Source of the DNA: Lunularia cruciata
Lineage: Eukaryota; Streptophyta; Marchantiopsida; Lunulariales; Lunulariaceae
Assembly: GCA_948567375.1 (NCBI GenBank)
Contig: OX419757.1
Span: 1 to 64,000 of the forward strand
DNA: 64,000 bases
Direction: 5' to 3'
Shown here piece by piece: positions 20,501-29,601 of this stretch (position 1 is its first letter; every line of letters starts with the position of its first letter). A program made the translations under genes and the position numbers. The notes below the pieces were generated by a model that made no database searches, was not told the origin of the DNA, and saw only the letters and a program-made list of their open reading frames with translations.

Positions 20501-22739
20501 CCCTTCATCTCGGCTTGTGACTACGAAACAACTTCCCTCAGCATCATTCTCTTGCGCTATTTCCTCCAACAACTCTACATCTCTTTTATCCACATCATCA
20601 AAAATGACAAGGAGTTTCTTCCCCAGTATCTCATCCCATCTGCTTTCGTTGTAATCACCTCCAGGATGGGGACTTATGTGTTTCCATACTTCCTCCTTCA
20701 CCTTTCTCTTATCCCCTGGAATCTCCTTCACTTTGTCCACGAAGCAAGCGTATTGAAACGGGACATTGATCTTATTGTAGAGCAACTTGGCAAGGGTGGT
20801 CTTCCCAACTCCTCCCATCCCAGAAAACCCAATAAACGAACGCCCCTGCTCAGTTTCTGCCGTAACGGTTTCGAGAAGCGACTCGGTCCCCACTGGGTTC
20901 CTTGAGACTGCTTGCCTCCGCCTCGCATGGCATTGCGTAGTTGCACCGGAAGCTGATGTTCCTTGCACCTGCCACAAAAGTTAGAGGGAAGTGGAATTTA
21001 GAAACTGTGTACACAGGTGTGTTTTCTGATGTCATTGAGATCATTCAACAGATATGAACGAACTCCAATACCTGTTGTTGCTGCACGTTAGCAAGGTCGA
21101 TCAGCTTGACTAAGTGCTGGAACATGTTAGATTGTTTGCTCTCTGGTTTGCACAATGACAAATGATCTGCAGCCACCGTGATGTAATTTGGTCCCAACCG
21201 TGCGGATGCTTCTTTTACAATCATGTGGCTTGAGATTCCACCTGTGACCTACACATGCAAGATTTAAACATGAATACTTAAGATGGACCTCGCATTGTCT
21301 CTCTTAGACTAAACCACTATGCAGGAAATAGTACTCTCAAGCTAGACAACCTGCGAAAACTGGATCATTAAAAATTTCTTCTTTATTTGGTGATTAGTAG
21401 GGAGTTTATTCTTATAAGAAACAGAAAACTCGTTCATTAAATCAGACTTTAATTTCCGTAGATTATAATATACCATATGGAATCCGCCGGTTCTCATTTC
21501 TGTAGCAAAAGCTTCTCCAATACTGAAAATCTCCCATTTTGCTTTACTCGCCAATCGCCCGAATTTCTCGCCTTGCCTGGCCACCTCGGTGCTCAACGAC
21601 TCGATAAATGGCAACGAAGGACTCCTGCTCATGACCTTTTTAGCTATTCCAGCAAGCATTTCCGACCCTGAATGGGGAGTTCCACAAAACAGAATCCCTT
21701 TAATGCTTTTTAGCAATCTGTCATCAATTCTGTCTCCAATTGCAAAAACCTTCCGCTCTCCTGCGTGCATGCATAACTGCTTAATAACAAGACCCCCAAA
21801 ACTATGTCCCACGAAGATAATGGGTCGGAAAGCGTTCGACGACTCTTGTCCCCTCTGGAATGCCCAACTGAGTTCTGTCAACAGATTTTCAGCTATTATC
21901 GTCAAATCCATTCTCCCCGTCGAGTCGGTCTTCTGTAAACTTGCATCATACTTGATAAAGAGAACACGCGCATGCTGCTCTTGAAGCCAACGTTGCGGCC
22001 AGATTGTCTTCGAGTCATGTTTGCACGTCCAAGTCGAAAGGTGTACATCTAGCCCACCAGTATGCTGATGTTGAAGGCCGTGGAAGAAAACAACGTCGAC
22101 CTGCGGTACTGCTGGATCGTACACTAACAACACGGAATCGCTCAACTGAAAAATGGACAAATACAAAAAATTAGAAGTGTAGCAATTTCAAAACACAAGA
22201 GCCTCCTACTCCCTATAAATTTCTCACCGAGATACTTAACTTGAAAAGTAATCAAGCAGGTAGTTATTAACCATCAGCGGACATTCTGGCACATGCCTGT
22301 TCCTTGATTTTGAGTCACTCTAAGCTTTACCTTACTGATACCAAGGTCCGACTCCTGAGAACGTGTTGTCGGTAATCCATCCGGAGCCCCTGCAAACTTA
22401 GACAAAATGTTATGAATTGAAAGGTTTAGTTTCAAACACTCTCACAACTCTGTGAGACAACGTCTGGTACTTCCCTAAGGCACATCAATAGTATCTATTT
22501 GTACGACAACCTACCGGTTGTTTTAGTCCTGAAATGCTACTTGACCAAGAGAATATTGAAGTCTATAATAGAGTATCTCGAAGTCTGTCAAAGAGCTAAA
22601 TCATTGTGGCGGAACGTACTCAACATCTATAATCGATAGAAGTTATTACTCATACTCAGGTTTGCACTTAGATACCTTGATGTTCTCTGGGCGGGAAGAG
22701 AGAATCTCGTGGGCTAGAACTGCTTGACGGTATGTCCAT
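17543..22739 (-). CDS. Alpha/beta-hydrolase-NB-ARC-LRR (HNL-class) immune receptor, six exons
   Basis: This is a predicted intracellular NLR immune receptor whose nucleotide-binding switch would be triggered by pathogen effectors. Exons (reverse strand): 22739-22676, 22389-22331, 22145-21474, 21248-21072, 20968-19844 and 19438-17543. All junctions have GT-AG ends, and the phases join to 1330 codons plus TAA. Residues about 50-300 are an alpha/beta hydrolase: FFHG, nucleophile elbow GHSFGG with Ser near 156, FCGTPHSG, and ADH with His near 294. NB-ARC follows: P-loop GMGGVGKTT (about 374-382), kinase-2 LLVIFDDVD, RNBS-B SCFVVTSRDEG and GLPL, with MHE in place of MHD near 670. LRRs fill the C-terminal half. 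The hydrolase N-terminus in place of TIR or CC defines the HNL class known from early-diverging land plants. Splice sites are inferred, and the ATG is the only one in the first exon. Confidence 0.88.
17560..18870 (-). repeat. LRR-coding tandem array: eight 144-bp double-LRR blocks
   Basis: The last HNL exon contains eight head-to-tail blocks of 144 bp (48 residues), each holding two LRRs. One has the core LQSLP(E/G/D)SFGGLLGLK and the other LQALPSSFGNLTNL. One extra half-block sits between blocks 6 and 7. Blocks 4 and 5 are identical in protein sequence. The variable positions cluster around the xLxLxxC stretch after each SFGN or SFGG core, which is the expected ligand-facing side. The array shows ongoing homogenisation by unequal exchange. 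Confidence 0.93.
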
Positions 22740-23272
22740 CGTGACACTGCACTTCCAGAAAATAAAGGTAATCAACTCGACGGTTTACAAATTGGCAACG
22801 ATTTTATCATCTTCAAATACAAGTCGGGAACTGTCCCCGAAGATCTTTCTTTCTCAGGTCAACCATTAGTAATATATAGCGATACAAGTAGTTAGAACGC
22901 AGTAACTGAGTCTGTACAAGAGCTGGATTATTTTCACATGGAACAGCTTGTGGCCTGGGAGAGGATTCCGCAAGCCCTAAATATATTTGACTAGCTATGT
23001 GATGGTTGACGTCATATTGTTGCTAGGGGCAAATTTCTATGTGAGTTTTTGATTAGTTTAGATTTGTGGTGGGAGTAGAACCCGTCATCAAACGCGGGAT
23101 TCAGAACCCACTCAGGACCCACCGCATATGAACCGAACATGCATCTGGAAGGAAAGAAATGCAGGCTTGAATATGAACAGAGGCAAATTGAAGTCCAACT
23201 GTCTAAGCAAGTAAATACAGAGCGGAACATAAGCGAACTCGATATAAAGCAGAAGCGGCATGAGCAGCATCA

Positions 23273-23336
23273 TTTCATACATGATGCATACCATTGCACA
23301 GTAGATGCCGTGCAATGGTATGCACCATGTATGAAA
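23273..23336. repeat. 27-bp hairpin with 10-nt loop, one mismatch
   Basis: The arms are 23273-23299 and 23310-23336, beginning TTTCATACAT and ending ATGTATGAAA, around the loop AGTAGATGCC. Only one of 27 positions is unpaired on the top strand; read as reverse-strand RNA that position becomes a G-U pair. The complementarity stops sharply at both ends. It could be a short foldback element, the core of a young small-RNA precursor, or a cruciform-prone palindrome. No flanking direct repeat is obvious. Confidence 0.8.
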
Positions 23337-24942
23337 GGAAGCCTTTTCAGGCAAAAACAGAGGATACATTTGAAACTAAAAGAAGAGAAAACGATCGGGG
23401 AAGTAGGAAGATGCATTCGGAAGTGAAGCAAAAGCATTAATATGCATAGTGTAACAGGATGACAGTTGCACTAGAGCGAAGAATGACAGGACTGGCTATT
23501 CTATCCTGTCTGTCATGTTCTCTAGGCGCATAAGTCCTTAAGCACTAAACGCTAGAAGGAGAGTGCTCCATGAAGTGCGGAAGTAGCTGAGCAACTGCCA
23601 GTACCTCTCCAACCGAGTTTCTTGTTCGAAAGCTCACAAGTGCCAAGGCAATTTCTGGTTAATCTATATTGGTCGAGAAAGGTTGAGAAAAGATGAATAC
23701 TCTCCGGAGTCAGTTGGTTTTCCTAAGGAGGATTCCAAGGTCTTCTCTCAAGGAAATTTTTACCCTTGAAGGTCCGTTCTAAACTCAATACGCGGGGGAT
23801 ACTACAGGTGGATATAGTAGAGTGCAGCGACACCGGGGAGATTGGGAGAAAGTCGATGAGGAAATGAGGAACCGAGTGTATGCCACCAGGCTTTGGTGTG
23901 CCGGTAACATAAGCTGATCAAACTTTAAAGAAATTTACATGAAAAAGAAAGATCAAACGATTTTGTCCTCTGCACCCATATATGGAACCTTCGCATGGGA
24001 AACCACCCTAAGTACTATGGGACATGAAGCAGACAAATTTCAAACGTATGGGGATAATGTGAAACGGAAGCCCAGGAAGGAAAGCATGAGAATTTTAAAT
24101 ATCAGATCGAGTCACACACAACCCAGAACAATCAATTATGTCACAAGCGTGTCAATCAAGAAACCCTCGCTCTCAACTTAGAGTATTCTGAGGAAGCTTT
24201 TGGAGTGCATGAACTGCACGTTGAATAATTTACCTGTCTCATATGGTAGTAGAAGAAAGCTCAGTCCCCATGATCACCAGATCGTCTCCTCTTCCACCTT
24301 CTCAACTTCTCACTGATCGCTTCTATTCATCCCTAGGTTCCCTCAATAAGCTAGAAAGTTTGGGGTTACTCCATCTGTCTGTCCTCAGATGCTGCAGCAT
24401 TCTGCTTCTGTCTCTTTTCTCAGGAATAATTTAGATCCATGATGACCATGTCCCTCGCCCTTCCTTACTACGAGATCGAAGCATGAACTGACAATTCATG
24501 TCGATATCCACTACAAGGCTAACAAAACCGGGGGAGCAGATGATATGACCTGTCAACTTGAGACAATAGAACAGTTCAGTAACTCTCCTCTCGACGACTC
24601 CAATCCAGAAAGAACATTCATCCAAGCTTGCAATGCCAGAGGATCTAACACAACAAGAAATTGCAAAACTAACTATACTGTACCAGGTACAAGTGCGGAT
24701 CACTCTAGGCCAGCAATGACTTAGTTGAAAGGTGCAGGGACGGGGATTGCACAGTAGTGACGCGTTCCTGGTATTGATATCTCAGAATCTAATTCTGTAA
24801 GAATCTAGGGTAGAAGTCCACAATTCTAGAGTTCTTACATTAAAAATAGCTTCAGCCAATATTTGTTTGCTTTGATTAAGAGCAAAAAAACAGTTAGTGG
24901 TAAGTTAAACCATGTACTAATATTCTACTTGGGTAATGAGTG

Positions 24943-25021
24943 CCAAGCTGAGGGTTACATCCCCAGCGCTCAGGTGGGGATGTAACCCTCAGCTTGGGTT
25001 TAGCGCTCAGGCGCTAAACCC
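24943..25021. repeat. Two adjacent perfect inverted repeats (22-bp and 11-bp stems)
   Basis: Stem 1 pairs 24943-24964 with 24976-24997 without a mismatch around an 11-nt loop. Stem 2 pairs 24996-25006 with 25011-25021 around TCAG, overlapping stem 1 by two bases. The loop of stem 1 (AGCGCTCAGG) reappears in the centre of stem 2, so the second hairpin shares sequence with the first loop. This could be a foldback element, or a templated-repair scar of the kind seen at 26944-27040. Confidence 0.85.
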
Positions 25022-25399
25022 TTACATCCTCCGGTGTCAATGATGGTGCAGATAACTTCTACATAAAGAAGCCTTATTTGTATGGTTGAAGGAGGTTATT
25101 GACTTTGCGACCGAACCAACGTGCTGGAGAGATGCAAACTTCTGACTAGTCAGTGAGCTGCCCATGATCCTGTTCCTTTTCATATGAGATAACTCTTACA
25201 TAAAAAAGAAAACTTCTAGGTGGACTTCTATCCCATGTTGGTGCTTTTTAACTACTTTCCCAACAGTCAGGAGAAATGAATTGAGGACTTCCCTCCCCAT
25301 ATTGTGGAAGTATGGTATACTGCGCCGACCAATTACTGCGCCGACCAATTACTGAGACATGAGTACATAAGTCTTGACTGAACTGCATTCTCATATGAT

Positions 25400-25523
25400 G
25401 AGAACCTTTGTTCCTGTTCTTTGAAGTAGATGGTCTATTCTCAAGTATTCTGACTTCTGATGTATCAGACATCCTAACACTCAGCTTCCCTAGTCTCACC
25501 AGAGCAGACACTCTTAATTGCAC
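25400..25523 (-). pseudogene. Second copia gag N-terminus beyond the 3' LTR
   Basis: The frame reads MSDTSEVRILENRPSTSKN, the same start as the main gag at about 29195, and then loses homology after KGSH near 25400. It is preceded (sense strand) by the 3' LTR in the same arrangement as the true 5' end. The flanking sequence at 25319-25355 contains a duplicated TACTGCGCCGACCAAT, a possible repair footprint. Confidence 0.75.
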
Positions 25524-25534
25524 ACAAAAAGATT

Positions 25535-25918
25535 CAACTCTCTCCTAGCCTTCAAAGACAGTACAGCCAATTCACTCACGCAGCACAAATAACCTCCAAT
25601 ACTGAGATACAGAACTCCAATACAGAACACTCCTGAGATGGTGTTAGGCAACTAAGGACTTCACGAAATGCAGAGGGGAAGTGGTAGAAATCAACTCCAG
25701 TAGAAGAAACTCCTGATTGGGATTATATAGATAGAAGAGTGTACTAAAAGGTGTGCTGAAGGGTGTACTGAAAGGTGTGCTGAATGGTGTGCTACCATAG
25801 TGCTCATGTAACACATGCAGCACATGGAATGGACATGAATAGTGTTCGCCCATGAACAGTACCTATTTTGTCTGATTCTAACAAAAAGTCACTAAACTAG
25901 AGATTACTTAATTTAACA
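25535..25918 (-). repeat. Copia 3' LTR
   Basis: The LTR begins TGTTAAATTAAG at 25918 after a short purine tract (TAAGTGGGAG). A TATA box (ATTATATAG on the plus strand, about 25722-25730) is present. It contains an expansion of a GGTGTGCTGAA-type short repeat at about 25741-25795 that the 5' LTR lacks. The 3' LTR boundary is approximate because no primer-binding site was identified. Confidence 0.7.
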
Positions 25919-25925
25919 CTCCCAC

Positions 25926-26928
25926 TTAATGAGAGTTTAGGACTGTTCCCATTTCTACTACACATTTCATGTGTTTATCTTTAGGTAGTACTTTTGTAAA
26001 CACATCTGCTGTCATCTCTTGTGTAGGACAGTAAACTAACTTCACAACATTCTCCTTTTCTTTCTCCTCTACAAATCTTCTTCTAATCTCAATGTGCTTA
26101 GTCCTTGGGTGATGTATAGGATTTTTGCTGAGTGCTATACTTCCTGTATTGTCACAGTACAATGTAGTAGGACTTTCCTGCTCAAAACCTAGCTCCTTAA
26201 GAAGTCTCCTGTTCCAGATGACTTCTTGAGTAGAATTTGAAGCAGCCATAAATTCTGCCTCAGTAGTAGATAGAGCAACAGATGTTTGCTGTTTACTACG
26301 CCAACTAACTGCCCCACCACTAAGCATAACTACATATCCATTAGTTGATCTGCTGTTGTCTGTGTCATCTCCCCAACTAGCATCTGTATATGCTTCAAGA
26401 CTAGGAGCAAGTATGTTCCCTTGCTTCCAAGAATGCATCTAGAGTACCCTTTAAGTACCTGAATACTCTCTTTATACCTTTCCAATGTGCTTGTGCAGGG
26501 TTGCTAGTATATCTAGATAGTGCTCCCACTGCATAGCATATATCTGGTCTTGTAGAGATCATGATAAACATTAGTGAACGAAGAGCACTTTGATACAACA
26601 CTTTGTCATAGAGATTCATCTCCCCATCTATGATTTTGTTGTGCTTCCACTCCAGATCAAGAGGTATAGAGACAAGATTTGCCTCTGTCATTTGATACTT
26701 AGCTAGTATGGATCTCACATATTGTGGTTGACTGATTTGGATCCATCCCGCTTCTCTGTCTCTGCTCACTTTGATTCCCAAAACAAGTTTTACAGGACCA
26801 AGGATAGTCATCTCAAAAATAGAGCATAAGAAATCTATCACTCCTTTGATAGATTCACTATTCTCCAACAGTAACAGATCATCTACATATACAACTATGT
26901 ATACATCATCTCTAATATACACACTCAT
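25926..26928 (-). pseudogene. Copia RT C-terminus and RNase H
   Basis: The remaining RT starts with [13 protein letters not shown] (catalytic YVDD) and continues through [29 protein letters not shown] and [14 protein letters not shown]. RNase H has LEAYTDASWGDD, STTEAEFMA and LYCDNTGSIALSKNP, ending in TADVFTKVLPKDKH before the stop at 25926. A frame change lies at 26401-26438. The fingers and most of the palm of RT are missing, so the copy cannot reverse transcribe by itself. Confidence 0.92.
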
Positions 26929-26943
26929 GTCAGAATCTGCTCA

Positions 26944-27040
26944 TTTAGGATATGAACATAGGCAGGATGCAGGACAGTATCAAACTGAACATCCTGCCTA
27001 TGTTCATATCCTTGGGGATATGAACATAGGCAGGACATCC
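26944..27040. repeat. Templated filler at the copia deletion junction
   Basis: A 21-bp segment derived from the adjacent integrase end (coding GCPAYVHIP) is present three times: in its native orientation at about 27015-27036, inverted at about 26988-27008 and again at about 26946-26966 in plus-strand order, with the outer and central copies in opposite orientation. It sits exactly where some 800-900 bp of RT should be. This is the signature of end joining with repeated template copying. Confidence 0.75.
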
Positions 27041-27079
27041 AAAAACTTTCAAAGCTGAAAGATTAGGTGTCTTACCACT

Positions 27080-28200
27080 TTAGCATTCTTCAGGAGTTCT
27101 TCCTTGCAATGCTGTGGTACCATTCATATTTCTAAGAAAATTTGCAGTGCTAATTGCAACACCCCAAAACTTTCTCTTCAGCTTGGCATGTTGGAGCATT
27201 GACAATGCTTTGTCCACCAATGTTCTATTCAACCTTTCTGCAACTCCATTCTGTGCAAGACTGTCTCTGGCAGTACAGTCAAGGAGGATTCCTTTTTCTG
27301 ACAGAAAAGAGAGGAATTCCTCATTCATGTACTCTTTGCCTCCATCTGTTCTCAATCGCTTGACTTTCCTCCTAGTCTGCAACTCAGCCATGGCTACAAA
27401 CTTCTGGAATTTTTGTAGCACTTCATCCTTGCTTTTCATGAGATAGATAAAGCTCTTTCTATTGTAATCATCTACAAAGGAAACATAGTAGGCTGCTCCA
27501 CACAATGACTTCTCAGTCATGTATCCCCATACATCAGAATGTACAACATCTAGAAGACCAAAAGCTCTAGATGAAGATTTCTTGGGGATAGGAGCTTTGC
27601 GTGCCTTACCTTCTGCACACCCAATGCAGAATTCAAGTTTTCCTTTGGGATCTAGTTTCAACCCCTCCACTGCCTTCTCTAGAGCATATAAGTTTTGCTC
27701 AGATAGGTGCCCTAACCTCAAATGCCAGAGATGGATATCATTTCTGTTTTCTGCTACCAATGCAGAATCAAAACAATCAGCTTCCATCAACTTGAACAAT
27801 ATCCCTTTGGCAGTACCATACCCAAGGACCAACTCTCCTTTCTTCAAAGTACATTGATTTCTGTTGCTTTCAAACAGAACATACACTCCATGCTCCATGA
27901 GGCTATGTACTGATATCAAGTTCTTGGTGTAATCTGGAACATATAATACATTTTCCAAATAGCCTTTTCCAGAACATCCCATGAAGGCAATAGGAACTTT
28001 GCCAATTCCTAACATTGGATTCAGAATCCCAGGTCCACAACGGACACTCTTGGGAGTCTTTAGAGGTTGAAGAGTTGAGAACAGCTCCTTATGATAACAT
28101 ATATGAGAGGTGGCTCATGAGTCCAAGAACCATCTAGAACCGTTTGAGGACAACTGTGATTTTGCCAACATTCCACAATCTGGCTCTTCTGCTGAGTACC
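27080..28200 (-). pseudogene. Copia protease remnant, GAG-pre-integrase and integrase
   Basis: The protease site reads WFLDS followed by TGA and ATS near 28110, so DSGATS has been broken by a Gly-to-stop change. The integrase part is a clean open frame (28015-27080). It has the zinc-binding pre-integrase domain (HLWHLRLGHLSEQNL, CIGCAEGKA) and the core with HSDVWGY, RTDGGKEY and GVAERLNRTL as the D, D and E sites. It then ends at LQGRTPEEC plus stop. Integrase looks well preserved although the element is defective. Confidence 0.92.
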
Positions 28201-28208
28201 CCTCCTCA

Positions 28209-29246
28209 TCACTGATTATTTAATGGCACTCCTCTGAGTTGTAAGGTGAACTCCCAGATGTTTGACCTTTTGTTGGTTGAGGTCTCTTGCCTACCTTCTT
28301 CAGCTCTCATTTCTCTCCTTTCTCCTCTCTTGGGACATAAAGGTGCAATATGACCTTTCTCATGACAGAAATAACAAGTCTTGTCATCAACACTACTAAC
28401 TCCTTTACCAGATTTACTCACTCTGGCTTGCTCTGGTTTGCTCACTCTTCCATCTGGCACTCTTCTTGAACAAGAAGAAGCACTAAACAGAGCAGCATCT
28501 CCCTGCTCATTTAACTTCAGCCTTTCGTCCTCTTTGTGTTTGCTAAACACCAGCAATTTGTGTATCACATAATCCCATGTGACAGTTTCAACTGGTAAAA
28601 CTTGCAAAGCTACTAGGACAAAGTCATAGCTTGAAAGAAGACAATCTAAGAGATGATTGATCTTGTGCTTCTCTGTAAGTACAACCCCGTCCTCCTTGAT
28701 ACTCTTGAAGGGTTTCTGCAGTTTTGATAGATAACAAGTGAAATCTTCACCATCCTGCAATCTCAAGTTCTTTACTGCAGACCAGACTCGATAGGAGCTC
28801 TCCAGCTTCTAAACAGTGTAATAACTCTTGATTTTGTCTCAAATCTCCCAACTTCAAGCATAAGTATCTACTAGGTCTCTAGCTGGCTCTTCCGTAGCCC
28901 TTAGCAGAAACCTCCTAGTAGTAGCATGCTTGACTCTCTCCTCCTTGTTGGTCTCTAGCTCATCTATATCATGAGCTTCTAATGCAAACTCTAGACAGTC
29001 ATAACTGTCTAAGATAGACTTCACATCCAAAGCCCAAGCTTTGTAGTTAGTCTTTCCCAATTTCTCTATCTCTCTAAGTTCTCCTATCAATCCCAATGGT
29101 GATTGTGGGCCCATAACTTGATGAGAACCTTTGTTCCTGTTCTTTGAAGTAGATGGTCTACTCTCAAGTATTCTGACTTCTGATGTATCAGACATCCTAA
29201 CACTCAGCTTCCCTAGTCTCACCAGAGTAGACACTCTTAATTGCAC
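28209..29246 (-). pseudogene. Copia gag
   Basis: The N-terminal part (29246-28854) reads from MSDTSEVRILESR through LGKTNYKAWALDVKSILD, typical of the UBN2-type copia gag. After a break at 28767-28853 the C-terminal part resumes at 28766 with DYVIHKLLVFSKHKEDERL and a zinc knuckle CYFCHEKGHIAPLC near 28380-28340. One or two frame breaks separate the halves. The family assignment is firm. Confidence 0.88.
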
Positions 29247-29601
29247 ACAGAAAGATTCAACTCTCTCCTAGCCTTCAAAGACAGTACAACCCGTTCACTC
29301 ATGCAGCACAAATAACCTCCAATACTGAGATACAGAACTCCAATACAGAACACTCATGAGATGGTGTTAGGCAACTAAGGACTTCACAAAATGCAAAGGG
29401 GAAGTGGTAGAAATCAACTCCAGTAGAAGAAACTTCTGACTGGGATTATATAGATAGAAGAGTGTACTAAAAGGTGTGCTACCATTTACCACCATGGAAA
29501 GCATGTGAACAGTGGATATGAACAGTGTTTGCCCATGAACAATATCTATTTTATCTGATTTTAACAAAAAGTCACTAAACTAGAGATTACTTAATTTAAC
29601 A
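29247..29601 (-). repeat. Copia 5' LTR and leader
   Basis: The LTR starts TGTTAAATTAAG at 29601 and matches the 3' LTR from 25918 along its length, apart from the short-repeat expansion. A TATA box (ATTATATAG) lies at about 29444-29452. The boundary between LTR and leader is not resolved. Confidence 0.7.

Larger units (their letters stand above)
22740..25240. other. Region upstream of the HNL gene, no gene recognised
   Basis: The promoter of the HNL gene should lie in the first few hundred bases, but no distinctive TATA box can be assigned with confidence. Short frames at 23112-23426, 23939-24181 and 24243-24703 show no domain. The region holds two notable inverted repeats, listed separately. 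Confidence 0.45.
25400..29601 (-). mobile_element. Ty1/copia LTR retrotransposon, RT-deleted, with a second gag start beyond its 3' LTR
   Basis: The order on the reverse strand is 5' LTR (from 29601), gag, protease, integrase, a deletion, the C-terminal part of RT, RNase H and 3' LTR (from 25918). Integrase before RT is diagnostic of Ty1/copia. Beyond the 3' LTR the sequence runs on into a second copy of the 5' leader and gag start (25523-25400). This indicates a tandem arrangement or an LTR-LTR recombination product. The two LTR regions are very similar, so insertion was relatively recent. Confidence 0.9.

Noticed and set aside
20097-20654. Plus-strand open frame of 185 codons
   Set aside because: It is antisense to the NB-ARC exon and has no domain of its own.
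23939-24181. 80-codon open frame near the HNL promoter
   Set aside because: No domain, no splice context and atypical composition; chance is likely.
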